DNA from: Tranzscheliella williamsii
Lineage: Eukaryota; Basidiomycota; Ustilaginomycetes; Ustilaginales; Ustilaginaceae
Direction: 5' to 3'
Assembly (NCBI GenBank): GCA_023212725.1
Contig: JALBYF010000035.1
Coordinates: forward strand, 62,001 to 126,000
Length of the DNA: 64,000 nt
The notes beneath the pieces are model-generated. The model searched no databases. It was not told the DNA's origin and saw only the letters and a list, made by a program, of their open reading frames with translations. The position numbers and the translations under genes are program-made. Below, piece after piece: positions 19,301 to 28,924 of this stretch; the first letter of the stretch is position 1, and every line of letters starts with the position of its first letter.

Positions 19301-19451
19301 ACCCCCCGCCCCCACCCACCCCGATCCTCAGCTCATCGACCTCAACGCTCAGAACAACCCAGACGACCAGGACGAAGGCGTCTACATCCACCGCTCCACC
19401 TCCCGCCGCAGACACTCCCCTCGAAACCCCATCGTCGCCTATCACGACTAG
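16305..19451 (+). CDS. CSC1/OSCA-type calcium-permeable osmosensitive channel (DUF221 family)
   Basis: This intronless gene encodes 1048 residues. The N-terminus has a membrane segment after residue 50 (VSLSIFIGLLSFFAFLLL), then GWIWPTIRTEEVRILQAVGLDAAILLSFLKMGFWLFFTL, the family hallmark. A cytosolic domain of about 280 residues has RNP-like strands (ILDSIPARTVEIRALPEHL, GSVGFVTFESAASAQIAAQ). The DUF221 core follows, with PRDIIWSNIDLSNNDRRVRQI leading into multiple helices (IVAILIFYIPPLVFLASL, YYLFLMVSVVFIFLIATTAWG, ALLIFTLSILYSIVSPLIVIFGAIYFG). OSCA/TMEM63/CSC1 proteins are mechanically or osmotically gated cation channels in the plasma membrane or endomembranes. The C-terminal 200 residues are a disordered Arg/Ser/Pro tail. 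The start is the ATG at 16305 in CACC context. Confidence 0.9.
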   Translation: MASQIPLSIFPFEEVASMAFPGSTAADASSRDRPGGPLPYQREFQGPWFSQQVSLSIFIGLLSFFAFLLLRRRNPALFAPRTKLKGFSPLDDGLDSGYFGWIWPTIRTEEVRILQAVGLDAAILLSFLKMGFWLFFTLSCWSIVVLMPVNYWQNGVLDGVSPAEDRENASDPARNATVTGVWAEVLLQATNRKHGAPNDPLPQLPLPSKPPQTQLYHATHLLSTYLFTIIALRAIWKNYQKFVRSRQLYILEILDSIPARTVEIRALPEHLRDEKALAEYFEAMDMAVESTAVVRKTEGLSKLLTQRANALNRLEQTWVKWLGNPTEAEGYDPEKIMLLAASTQHEDLLDVSTSDESQQRPDENSQLLSSSPAIALSGADTIRTNKPRPTMRKQWFNPFSEKVDALTELTRQFNAVDKAVRRRRKVARFAGGSVGFVTFESAASAQIAAQTVHYPIPAYCATSMAPEPRDIIWSNIDLSNNDRRVRQILVSIFIVAILIFYIPPLVFLASLVSPGAIQKYLPWLDRLLDSDQRLRALVQNNLPSLVVIAFNALLPLVLEYSSYLQGLKARSFVEYSLLKKYYLFLMVSVVFIFLIATTAWGVLQELAENPMRVIDKFAASLPKARFFSLSYVILQGVALQPLQLLQLPTLIVRGLYRVFFTRTPREFAELNAPPTLAMGNIYPQALLIFTLSILYSIVSPLIVIFGAIYFGIAYVVNKYKLLYVFYKPYESQGQAWPISASRCIWALVLFHIFQFSLFSVRKQLLMSTLMFPLLIFTLWFAQHLEATFGPLTQHVNLSSIMEVLKETSGGPAIAELARNGAPAATAAEGGRGPEGENQVSSGAATPPGGRALLSLDPSHKVDAKYTQLALKRYSADQEDDTLFVAQRDAKTDYREPPGAGYYHGVLNTGRRRYGHPAITGILPELWLPIPAERGGEQDGADELEAQSGAPVGSARAAARTRARALSRAEPLILSLRKRKSSLLPRPPVSPTTSSHTQHTPPAPTHPDPQLIDLNAQNNPDDQDEGVYIHRSTSRRRHSPRNPIVAYHD

Positions 19452-19907
19452 TCCTGCCTCCCCCCGTCCATCCACCGCGTCCCAGCTTGAATCGCACCAA
19501 TCCCACAACTCATTCGCTTGCTCGCTCGCCAAGCGTCGTGACGTTTGTGTCGCGAGTTCTTTCGTTTGTCTCGTGATGTCTTCTCGTTTCCCGTGAAATC
19601 AAGTGAGCCGCAAAAGTGCTGATGGTTAGAAGTACAGATGAGATGGGTGGCTCAGCAGGGGAGCTTTTGCCCGCGACCTTGTTTGGGTGCGAGGTGGGGT
19701 GGCAGTCGGAAAGGGCAAGGGGTGAGGCGGATGGAAGAGGAGGGGAATCACTGGGTTGGACCAGTTGGGTATGCTACAAATGCAGATGCGAGTGCGAAAC
19801 GTCTATGGGGCAGGAGAGTGCTGATGTTGAACCGGTAACAGGGAATGCGAGTTGCGTGGAAGCGGAGATAACGGCCTACCGGAGCAGTGCGGCGGGTGGA
19901 CAGGCGA
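19452..19907. other. Convergent intergenic region, 456 bp
   Basis: This lies between the 3' ends of the CSC1-like gene (plus) and the amino-acid permease (minus). Short overlapping ORFs only; nothing recognisable. Confidence 0.4.
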
Positions 19908-21632
19908 TCAGAAGAGCCAGGTGAGGAACTTGCCCCAGACGGTGTCGGGCCGGTGCTCCTCGACCTCGTCCTTGGGGTTCAACCGGCCCGAGTCGAGATC
20001 GACCTCGCCGAGCTTGACCACCTTGGTCTTGTGCCACAGTTTCCACACGATCCAGGGCACGAAGAAAACGGGGATGCCAAGGTAGGCGGTGAGGAAGCCC
20101 TCGGGCGTGAAGTTGCCTTTGAGGAAATTGGACCAGCCAGAAAAGAAGATGATCACAGCACAGAGGATCATGGTAAACCAGGAGCTGTACGGCTGCAGTC
20201 GGGCGCGATAGGGCAGATCGGCACGGTCGTAGCCTTGGAGGATGTAGGCCTTTCGGAATCGGAGATAGGCGAAGGAGCAAGCACCCCAGGCGAAAAGACC
20301 GGCAACAGCCGAGAGCGAGGATAGCCACGTGAAAACAGTGCCTCCTCCTGATGAGATGCCGAGGAAGGCGAGCGCACCCACTAGCCACGACAGGAGGACG
20401 GCGACGTAGGGGATCCCACGCCTGTCGACCCGCCGGATGAAGGCAGGTGCCTGCCCGTCAAGAGAGAGGGCATACATGGTACGGCTGGCCACGTATACGT
20501 ACGAGGAGCCAGCAGAGAAGGCAGAGACGAGAATGACGGCGTTCATGATGTGAGGTAGAATCTTGACGGAAGCTCGGTCCATGGCAATGATCCAGGGCGA
20601 GGCGCCGGTGTAGGATCCATCCGCCTTGAGCCTACTCTCATTAAACGGAACGATAAGGCCCATGATGGCAATGCCGAGGATGTAAAAAAAGGCGATACGG
20701 TAAAGCACCCGCCGCGCGGCCTTGGGGATCTGCTTGGACGGATTCTTGGCTTCGCCCGCGGCCAGCACAACCGTCTCCGTGCCGACGTAGGTAAAAGCGG
20801 CATTGATAAAGGCGGAAAAGAAACCTAGGAATCGACCCTCGGCCCCAGGAATGCCGTTGTACTGGTTGAAGGCGCCAGGATCTTTCCAATAACGGAAGCC
20901 CAGGCGGTCGCCGGTCGGTCCTCCGCCAAGATCGATAACGAGTCCAAAGATGATCAAACCAACAAATGCCATGAGCTTGATCGACGAAGTGATGACTTCG
21001 GATTCGCCATAGATGTTGACACCGGCAAAGTTGAGAAGGGCACCGACGACCATCATAATGCTGATCCAGGCGCCAATGCTGATATCGGCGTTCCAGTAGC
21101 CGATCACGGCGGAAGCAGCGGAGAGCTCAGAAGCCCAGCCGATGGAATAGCACCACCAATAGTTCCAGCCGAGCGCCATACCCAGCGACGGGTCGACGAA
21201 CCGGGTAGCAAAGTGCATGAACGATCCAGAGACGGGCAAGAAACTGGCCATCTCAGCGAGACCTTCCATGACGCCGAAGATGGTCATACCGGTGACAATG
21301 TAGGCGAGAAGCACACCCACGGGACCAGCATTGGCGAGAGCCACACCTGAGCCGACAAAGAGACCCGTCCCAATCCCACCTCCAATACCGATCATCTGGA
21401 TGTGGCGGCTACTGAGCCGTCGAGAGACAGCGCCCACGCCAGAATGGCCGGCGGGCACATCAAAGGGAGAGGTGGAAGACGCGCCATGAGACGACTTTGC
21501 ATCCTCGGGACCGCGGCTGGAAACATCCTTGTCCGGACTTGCCAGACCATTGCCTCCCGCCGTCGTCGCTGCATACGTCTTGGAGACGGTAGCAATGGCG
21601 CTGTCGTCGAACGAGTTTTTGGCGGTCGACAT
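19908..21632 (-). CDS. Amino-acid permease (APC superfamily, yeast YAT type)
   Basis: The gene is intronless and encodes 574 residues. A hydrophilic Ser/Thr-rich N-terminus of about 75 residues precedes the signature LSSRHIQMIGIGGGIGTGLFVGSGVAL of the first transmembrane helix. Later helices contain GMTIFGVMEGLAEMASFLPVSGSFMHFATRFVDPSLGMALGWNYW (the conserved family block), FAGVNIYGESE, and FSAGSSYVYVASRTMYALSLDGQAP. Twelve membrane segments can be counted. The C-terminus ends VWGKFLTWLF, the Trp-rich ending typical of general and specific amino-acid permeases. It imports amino acids at the plasma membrane by proton symport; specificity cannot be read from the sequence. A TATA-like element lies about 200 nt upstream. 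Confidence 0.92.
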   Translation of the reverse strand: MSTAKNSFDDSAIATVSKTYAATTAGGNGLASPDKDVSSRGPEDAKSSHGASSTSPFDVPAGHSGVGAVSRRLSSRHIQMIGIGGGIGTGLFVGSGVALANAGPVGVLLAYIVTGMTIFGVMEGLAEMASFLPVSGSFMHFATRFVDPSLGMALGWNYWWCYSIGWASELSAASAVIGYWNADISIGAWISIMMVVGALLNFAGVNIYGESEVITSSIKLMAFVGLIIFGLVIDLGGGPTGDRLGFRYWKDPGAFNQYNGIPGAEGRFLGFFSAFINAAFTYVGTETVVLAAGEAKNPSKQIPKAARRVLYRIAFFYILGIAIMGLIVPFNESRLKADGSYTGASPWIIAMDRASVKILPHIMNAVILVSAFSAGSSYVYVASRTMYALSLDGQAPAFIRRVDRRGIPYVAVLLSWLVGALAFLGISSGGGTVFTWLSSLSAVAGLFAWGACSFAYLRFRKAYILQGYDRADLPYRARLQPYSSWFTMILCAVIIFFSGWSNFLKGNFTPEGFLTAYLGIPVFFVPWIVWKLWHKTKVVKLGEVDLDSGRLNPKDEVEEHRPDTVWGKFLTWLF

Positions 21633-21825
21633 CGTCAGAGAGGCGTAGCTGCGATAAATCAGCCGACGTTGAAGTGACTGCCGAGAAAAGACCCTGTAGA
21701 AAAATCCTTATTCTCCTCCTGTCAGTCGGGACGACAGAACAGATCCTTGGAGACGATTCAGAGCAAGGAAAGAAGGGAGTGGGAGAGGAGTAGAGGCAGG
21801 GCGGAAGCTAGTGCTCAGCAAGTTT

Positions 21826-21834
21826 GTATATAAC
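21826..21834 (-). promoter_or_regulatory. Candidate TATA box of the amino-acid permease
   Basis: On the minus strand the sequence reads GTTATATACAAAC about 195 nt upstream of the permease ATG. It is followed by a long CT-rich leader (CTCTACTCCTCTCCCACTCC), a common fungal initiator context. Function is inferred. Confidence 0.4.
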
Positions 21835-23275
21835 GCATCGAGGAAGGACCAAGCGAACTGAAACGTCGACCCCACATGGCGTAGGGTGATGGGCAGAACG
21901 CACATGGCGCCATCTAGGAGCGTTCGAGAGACAGTTTAAGGAGCGCATTGCTGGTGTACGCTATACAGAGGAGCAATCACGACATCGAGGCCCAATCATG
22001 AAGGTAGCAAGCAACGGCGGAGAGAGAACGACCTACAGCCGTAGCCGCAGCCGCCCAGCTAAATTGAGCGAATTGACCGCCCAGCTGAAATGAGCCGATT
22101 CGACTTTGACAAGCAAGTAATGAGAAAGTGGGCCGCTTTCGGTCCAGATCCAAGTCACAATTCGCAGTCACAATCATGTACATTGAATCACGACCACAAT
22201 AGCGTCAAAGATTGGTACCATGACTGGCTAGAGCATCTGGCAAAGAGTGTATGCGTAAGACTGGAACGAGCAAGACCTGAGTGACTTATGGCTGCAGAGC
22301 TTGATCCAATCACATCAACTCTAACCTAAAACCTTTGTCGAACCCAAGCGCTCACTGTCGGCTGCATTAACGACCGAATTTCGGCGAAATCCTGCTGCAG
22401 CCACTCTGCAGCTTGGCCCTTGGCCGTGCGTTTGACCGGCCGAATGCATGGCCGATGCCTTTCTAAGGGTTGTCGCTGGTGCCAATGCACTGCATGCGAT
22501 CCTGCGTTCAGCGAGGCGATACATGGGACGGGCGACATGCTCGCCTGGAGCAGATGTGCGGACACGCCGAAAGACCCAAAATTTCCTGTTCAAGAGTGCC
22601 GATTGAAATGCCGCAAGTTCAAAAGTCACTGAGTTCAGCCGCGGCGTTTCCACTCTTTGTCTGCAAGGGCAGCAGCGCAACGCTACACACGCTACCCTTC
22701 GCCACCCGCGTCCGGGCGGCAGAGTTCTAGACTGCGTGAGCCCCCAAGGCGTGACCAGAGCATCGCGGGGTGGGACCATTCCGTCATCCGCACGCACTCG
22801 TTGGAGATTCTGACGCGACATCCAACGGCCGAAGCTGGCCCGGCTTCGACGGTCACAACCGCTTAGCCAATTTCTCTATGCGCTTGGCCCGATCGATCCC
22901 TAACGAAGCCCGATCCCGATCTGGCATAAGACTTCGTCGGCAGTCGTCTCCAATGCAAATTTGCAGCGGAGCTGCGCATTTCGCACATCTGATCAATGGG
23001 GATGGAAACAACTTGCATGGTATGGTATGGATATACGTGGAGAAGCAATGATGAATGACGATACAGAATGCGAAGAAGGGCAACAGCGATGCACAACGGA
23101 GACGGAGATGGGTGCGGCGAGGGGATAAGCGGGTAAGCGGAGAGACCAACCCGGTCCGGGCATAGAGCAGGCGTATCATCTGTTAGGCAGGCTAGACAAG
23201 CCCTATATGTGGGACTGTGGCACGGCGTAGCTGCTACAGTCCCAGGCAGGTGGATATGCGCGAGTGAGCCGACGG
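21835..23275. other. Gene-free stretch, about 1.4 kb
   Basis: This is the permease upstream region and the 3' flank of the Ariadne ligase gene. It contains an imperfect tandem repeat (22051-22103). Several ORFs of 65-165 codons overlap in different frames, are Arg/Ala-rich and resemble no family, so I do not call them genes. Confidence 0.4.
22051..22103. repeat. Imperfect two-copy tandem repeat, about 26 bp
   Basis: The unit CCGCCCAGCTAAATTGAGCG plus 6 bp (22051-22076) is followed directly by a diverged copy (22077-22103) with CCGCCCAGCTGAAATGAGCC. Confidence 0.6.
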
Positions 23276-24947
23276 TCAGACAGGAACGTTCCACTTCCAT
23301 CGGTCTTCCTGGAACCCATCCGCGGTGTCGGAGAGCAGGATCTCGCGTCGCTTCTGCACATAGACTGTCAGATCAGTGACGCGCTGCCTCAGTTCGGGTA
23401 TCGCCTTAGGCTCGATCGGCTTCTCGAGCTGCTCGGAGAGATCTTCAACGGCGCGTTCCAGGTCGCGCTGGTTGTCTTCAAACAGCTCGGTCATGTTATT
23501 CCTCGCCAGATAGTAGGCCATGCAGTAGGTCCACTTGAGCGTCATACGACACTCGGTCAACGTGTCCACCGCCTTTTTGAGGAATTGCACTTCGATCCAA
23601 GTCATCCCAGAGGTGACCTGCATCTCCTCCATCTTCTTCTCTGTTCTTCCGTACAAATCGCGGTCCAGCTTGGCCGACTGTTCGTGATTGGCGAATCGGT
23701 TGAAGTAGTGAAGGTATCTCTCCAGCGAAGCCCTCGACTTTGCTTGCGAGTCGCGCGCTTCTGATCCGCTCTTCTCGTCATACCTGTTACAGTTGTACCA
23801 GGAGTTGCCGTGTTCTGACCAAGGACCGGCACAAATCCAGCACCACTCGTATTTGCATTTCCTACATGTCATGTGGTTGCATCCTCCGCTCTTTTCGATC
23901 GTCGAGGCGCACTTGGGACATTCCTTTGTGTTTGCCGAGATCCAATTCGCCGTCTCGCTGTCGTCTTCGCACTTTTTCAACCAGAGTTTGACGATGGGGC
24001 AGACGGCGGGTGCGTGAGACGCATTTCCGCATCCGAAGCAGAAGCTGTGACCGCAATCGCACTTGACCGAAGGGACGATCTTGTTGAGCTTTTTGTGCGA
24101 GACGTGGCATTCCACGGCAAGCTCGCAGTTGGGAGCAGGGCACCACCGAAGCACACTGCTATCGTCTACATACGTTCGGTTGAGCAGGATTTTGTACCGT
24201 TCGAAAACCGATCGGTCGGTTAGAAGACCAACGGTGCGCTCGTCGATCACCAGATTGCACTTCTCCCGCATGCATTGCATGCGCCTTGACTCGCCCTCCT
24301 CAGTGATCTTCTGTTGGATGTAATGCTGGTAGCAATCTTTGCAGTACCGGTGGCCGCATGCAAGCGCCAGCGTCTCCATCTTGCCTGAGGGCATATCCGA
24401 CGAGCCAACATAGCAAATATCGCATGTGAAGTCCGCCAGTACTTGTAGTCTTGGACGTGCAGGGTCTTCGTGGACACCAGCCTCAAAATTGACTTTCTCC
24501 GCAGAGTCCATGTACCGCTCGATCAACCGCTCCTTGTTCCAACCAAAGTGGCGAAGTAGAATGGCGGCATCGGTGTCCTTGATCATGAACATGCTTGCAA
24601 CATGCTCAACTTCCTTCTGTTGAGATTGTTCGATGCTGGCGACGGTATGTGACCTGTAGTCAACCTCAAAGGTCTTGAGACGATCCTTCCCAATATCGCC
24701 AGTGGCGAAGGCGTCATCGGTATCGCCGAAGCCCAGCGCCATGTCCTGCTCTTCATCTGAGTCATCGGCGTCGTCATAGCCGTAAGTGGAGTCTTCGTCC
24801 ATGGTATCCTCGATATCATCATCGAGAAAATTCTGAGACACGTTCAGATAGGGTCAGTGACAGGCTCTGTCGAGCACGTAGGGCTGGCATCACAATGCTC
24901 AACCCGAGTTTTCCTATCAGACTTACCTCGTCGCTAAGGTCCGACAT
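23276..24947 (-). CDS. Ariadne-type RBR E3 ubiquitin ligase
   Basis: A 7-codon first exon (24947-24927, MSDLSDE) splices with a GTAAGT donor and TCTCAG acceptor to exon 2 (24832-23276), giving 525 residues. The long open frame alone lacks an ATG at its head, which supports the small exon. Order of parts: acidic N-terminus; UBA-like region (AAILLRHFGWNKERLIERYM); RING1 (CDICYVG...CGHRYCKDCY); IBR (YVDDSSVLRWCPAPNCELAVEC...CDCGHSFCFGCG); RING2 with the catalytic-Cys motif (CPKCASTIEKSGGCNHMTCRKCKYEWCWIC); and the Ariadne helical domain (YLHYFNRFANHEQSAKLD...FLKKAVDTLTECRMTLKWTYCMAYYL). RBR ligases receive ubiquitin on the RING2 Cys, and Ariadne members pair with neddylated cullins. It is homologous to yeast Hel1 and human HHARI. 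Confidence 0.93.
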
Positions 24948-25991
24948 TATGCTGCAGGTACACACGGTCCGATCTTGAGGAATGATAACGTTCAGAGTGC
25001 GAGGCGTGGCGGGCCCGCAAAGGTGGGAGAAATGCACGATGTACGATGCAGATGACAGGTAGCAAAGTGGCCGAAGTGTGGCAAATGGAACGATATGGAG
25101 AGGTGTGAATCAGTTTCGACTGCTGGGAAGAGCTCTGTTGATGCTGGGTTGGGCCGTGAAGATTGTGTTGCCGTGTATATTGCAGTGCTAGACCAATGCT
25201 GAGTCGATCTCACGCGAGTATGCTGAGGAGGGTGGCGATAATTCAAATCAGTGAAGGCGATCGCCCGAGGTAGGTGGAGGAAATAATGCAAGGGGCTGTC
25301 TAGAGATGCTGGGCGTAAGTGATACCGAACCAACGCAGAGACGGGAAGAGGCGCGAACGAAGTCTGTACCACGCCCGAGTGAAGGTTGTAGATATCTCAA
25401 CAAGAGAACCGAGTGATGGTAGATGCGGTAGATGGGCGATGCCGACCAGCAGGTTGATGACCGGAACGACAGCCACACACTCAGATGAGCCAGACCTGCA
25501 TATCCCGGCCTTGGACCCGTTCAGCTTGAAACGCGGAAATTAGCTTACGGGCGGGAAACGGAATCCCGGGCGTGTGAGTAAACATACCCTTGATCGGTGA
25601 TTCAGCAGTCCCCCTTTCAATCTAACAGGAGTATCACCCTTGTTGGCCAAGCATGTATGGCCCCGGTTGTCACACTGATATATCACTCTGTCGAGATTTC
25701 TGAGTCTGCAACAGACAAGACCGTATGGTGAACAACTTGCAACACGCTGAGATACAACGTACATCGATGGAAATGCGCGGAGTCACCACCGCGCAGGACT
25801 AGTGATGGTACAAGGACGTCCTCCACAACCTGGCCGGGAGACGGCTCACAACAGTCAGGGCCAGGTGCTTTGCGAACAAGGGAGATCGCGACGAGTCAAT
25901 AGATTGCGATATCTACGAACACGGGTGTTTTTCGAAGGAAAAGATGCACGGAAGAGGGAGGAGCTGGCCGAATCGTAGAAATGACAAACAT
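24948..25991. other. Intergenic, 1.04 kb
   Basis: This is the 5' region of the Ariadne gene and the 3' flank of the uL16 gene. I see no conserved ORF, RNA gene or clear motif. Confidence 0.4.
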
Positions 25992-27045
25992 TTACTTCTG
26001 GGCAGCAACTCGGGCCTGAAGGCGGAGGTTCTTCTCGAGGGGGCCTCGGTTGTTGATGTACTGGAGGTAGCATCCATCTTTGAGGATTCGGTTCGAGTCT
26101 CGGGCCTCGGCGTACTGCTCTCGGTTCATGTTGGTGAAGCCCCACTTCTTGGAGACAATAATCTTTTGTCGACCAGCGAACTTGTAACGAGATCGGCGAA
26201 GAGCCTCGAGAACAACGGCCTTGTTGTTGTCACGGGTTCGGACGGACAGGAGAATCTGACCGATGTCAACTCGAGCGACAGTGTCGTAAGGCTTGCCGTA
26301 AGCACCTCGCATACCCGTCTGGAGCCTATCGGCTCCGGCGCAGGACAACATCTTGTTGATGCGGATGACGTGGAAGGGGTGGACTCGCACGCGGAGGTGG
26401 AAGGAGTCCTTACCAGAGGTCTTGGAGATGTACTTGTTGGCGCAAATTCGCGCAGCCTCTAGAGCCTCCGAGGTGATCTGCTGGTGCTCATCGCAGACGA
26501 GGTGAGCACAGAAGGGGAAGTCATCGACAGAAGCCTTCTTCCGTCCAAGATCGTAGATTCGGATCTGTAGTTGGCGAGGCGATATAACGTCAGTTCACTT
26601 CGAGATGTCTCTTGAGACCAGTGCTGGGTAGGGCGAGAGACACTTGTTGGCAATGATGGTCGCAGTTATCTGACCCTTCTACAATGCCTCGTCTTCGCTC
26701 GACGGCGGACCTGCATGGGACTTTGCCGCGAAGAGAGAACTGCGCTTCCTCCATCCGGTATTGCTAAACATCTATCACCGCCACCCTGTCCATCTGTACG
26801 AACGCAGAGACAAGGGAACTGTCACCCCGACTTGAGGATATATTGATCGTACCACCAGAGTGACTTTATATCTTCCGGCCAACTTCGCTTCGCTACAATT
26901 TGTCCTACTCTGACATTGCCAATCACCGCCCTGCCCTTTGTTTTTGTCTACGTACCTTGGGGTCGGGAACACCACGGTTGTACCTCGACTTGGGGAAGGG
27001 CTTGTTCTTGCAGTACCTGTAGCACCGAGCAGGTCGTCGTCCCAT
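25992..27045 (-). CDS. RPL10: 60S ribosomal protein uL16 (RPL10)
   Basis: Exon 1 (27045-26956) encodes [20 protein letters not shown] through [11 protein letters not shown] 391-nt intron (GTACGT donor, CTACAG acceptor) leads to exon 2 (26564-25992), beginning [45 protein letters not shown]. The spliced 220-residue protein matches uL16 over its length, including the P-site loop region ([32 protein letters not shown]). uL16 is a late-joining large-subunit protein needed for release of Nmd3 and for the functional check of new 60S subunits. The gene is divergent from the uL15 gene. A candidate 5'-UTR intron ends immediately before the ATG. Confidence 0.96.
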
Positions 27046-27251
27046 CTTGAAAAACTAGTCGATGAAAGATGGCGATAACGAAAGAGGACGGATGAGCGGG
27101 ACAGAGCCGAAACCAATCGTAGATTAAAGAAAAGAGGAGAGCAAGTGTCGAAAGGTCGGTCAAGGTCAGTCCCTGCTGACTCTGGATACGATCGAGATGT
27201 ATAAAAGGTCGCAGCGGCGTCGTGCTGGAGCCACCGTCGGCGATAACTTAC
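27046..27251 (-). other. Candidate 5'-UTR intron of RPL10
   Basis: On the minus strand GAAAG|GTAAGT at 27251 could splice to TTTTTCAAG directly before the ATG at 27045. Leader introns are common in fungal ribosomal protein genes. The AAG acceptor is weaker than CAG/TAG, so confidence is modest. Confidence 0.45.
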
Positions 27252-27463
27252 CTTTCTTGAGGGGGTGATGAGTGGGTGGAGGAGGAGAAAGAGAGGAATC
27301 AGCGGTGACGACGGCAACCAACCTCGGACAACGAACTCAGCACCCTCACAAGCCCAAGTATTGACCTCCTTGGGCCTGGATGCTGAACTCAGCCAAATCT
27401 ACTTATGTCCGGCTGATGAGCTGAGCTTTGGATTCGGCAATGCAACACCAGGGAAGACTCAAG

Positions 27464-27469
27464 CACGTG
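27464..27469. promoter_or_regulatory. CACGTG site 1 between RPL10 and the uL15 gene
   Basis: The palindrome CACGTG is followed by ATT. It sits in the divergent promoter between two ribosomal protein genes, 22 bp from a second copy with the same flank. Confidence 0.5.
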
Positions 27470-27485
27470 ATTGCTTATCACAAGG

Positions 27486-27491
27486 CACGTG
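27486..27491. promoter_or_regulatory. CACGTG site 2 between RPL10 and the uL15 gene
   Basis: This is the second CACGTGATT in the same orientation. bHLH factors of the Cbf1/Tye7 kind bind this core; assignment to a factor is inference. Confidence 0.5.
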
Positions 27492-28028
27492 ATTTCGGCC
27501 GAGGTATGTGGAACTGCACGGGAATTGCATCTCTAACAATAATAGATTGATTGGAGACTGGAATTAGAGATCCCTCGAGTTCGTCAACCGCAATAAGGGA
27601 GCAGACCAGCTTGCTGGAACTGGGCGCCGGCTGGTCGACGTTGAGATCAACGTCTCTGGTCGCCATCTTCCACCTTACCATCAAGGCCAACCCCATACAC
27701 ACGTCAAGGTTAGTAACGCGGGCTAAACTCTACAGCATAGATGCAATGCAACGAGAACGGTGGCGGACGGCAGCAGATGCCCGGGAATTCTGCGCCAAAA
27801 AGCCTCCCACCGATCATCGGTATTGCTGGTCACAAGCGTTGCCTCTATGCTGTGGAATCTGCTAGATGGAACCGACTCTTCGCGCGGACTCGTACTGACT
27901 GTTACTTCTGTTTCCTGTTTCCCTCTGGATTCGCATCGCCATACGTTCACATTCAACGTTGCGTCTTTCCGCCTTTCCACCATACGCCGACTCCGTTGCA
28001 TGTCCACCGCGCCTCGTCCGCCTAAAAG

Positions 28029-28924
28029 ATGCCTACTCACCTTTCCAAGACCCGCAAGCACCGTGGACACGTCTCCGCCGGTAACGGTCGTGTCGGCAAG
28101 CACCGCAAGCATCCAGGAGGTCGAGGTCTCGCCGGTGGTCAGCACCACCACCGAACCAACATGGACAAGTACCATCCTGGTTAGTATTCATTGCAATTTG
28201 CGACACAGATCCAATCAGCATCAGCAGTAGCAGGACATTGGTGGCATCGGTTTCGGCTGTCGCGGGTTTCTCATGGACGGAACAGGCAAACACACATAGG
28301 TCGTACCAAGCGATTGCGACCGTTTGACAGCACTTCAGCGCGAGGGTACCGCAATCCCACTCTGCATGGGTCGGGTAGTCTCTATCCATTGCCGGGATGG
28401 CAAGAGAGGGTGGTGGCGTGTCGTTCATCCTACAGAGAGATATCGCCGGGCTAGATGAATGGCGGGGAAACGAATGGTAGATGCACTTCCACCTGCTTTG
28501 ATCCGCGATCCGACGCTGGGTCATTGTCTTTGCTACTGCTGAGACCCTTTTTCAAGGCGTTACATTGGCTTTCTTGATATGGCTTCTTTTGCTGACACTT
28601 GTTCCGTTGTCTCATTCCCTCCGGTGTGTAGGTTACTTCGGTAAGGTCGGTATGCGCCACTTCCACCTGACCCGTAACATGTCCTACCGACCTGTGGTCA
28701 ACCTCGACAAGCTGTGGGCCCTTGTTCCCGCTGAGCAGCGAAAGGGCTTGACTGCCACCTCCACCGAGGTCCCGGTCATCGACACCCTTGCTGCCGGCTA
28801 CGGAAAGGTTCTCGGCAAGGGCCGACTTCCCGCTCTTCCTTTCATTGTCAAGGCCCGATGGGTCTCATCGCTTGCTGAGAAGAAGATCAAGGAGGCTGGC
28901 GGTGTTGTCAAGCTCGTTGCCTAA
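28029..28924 (+). CDS. RPL28: 60S ribosomal protein uL15 (yeast RPL28, human RPL27A)
   Basis: Exon 1 (28029-28179) encodes [20 protein letters not shown] through the Gly/His-rich stretch [11 protein letters not shown] 452-nt intron (GTTAGT...TGTAG) leads to exon 2 (28632-28924), starting [15 protein letters not shown] and ending [13 protein letters not shown]. The 147-residue product aligns by eye with uL15 over its whole length (family about 148). uL15 lies at the base of the large subunit and assembles early. The intron is long for this window, where most are 50-120 nt. Confidence 0.96.

Larger units (their letters stand above)
27252..28028. other. Divergent ribosomal-protein promoter region, 777 bp
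   Basis: This lies between RPL10 (minus) and the uL15 gene (plus). It holds the paired CACGTGATT sites. A GTTAGT donor at 27709 could define a 5'-UTR intron ending at AAAAG just before the uL15 ATG at 28029, mirroring RPL10. Confidence 0.5.

Noticed and set aside
22321..22821. 166-codon minus-strand open frame upstream of the amino-acid permease
   Set aside because: Its composition is Arg/Ala-rich as expected for antisense of GC-rich DNA. There is no family and no codon bias, and other frames overlap it.
26565..26955. snoRNA inside the RPL10 intron
   Set aside because: A TGATAGATG-like box C and a CTGA box D exist on the minus strand, but they are too far apart and lack terminal pairing.
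27208..27216. TATAAAAGG sequence on the plus strand near RPL10
   Set aside because: It points away from RPL10 and lies inside its presumed leader intron, with no plus-strand gene start nearby.
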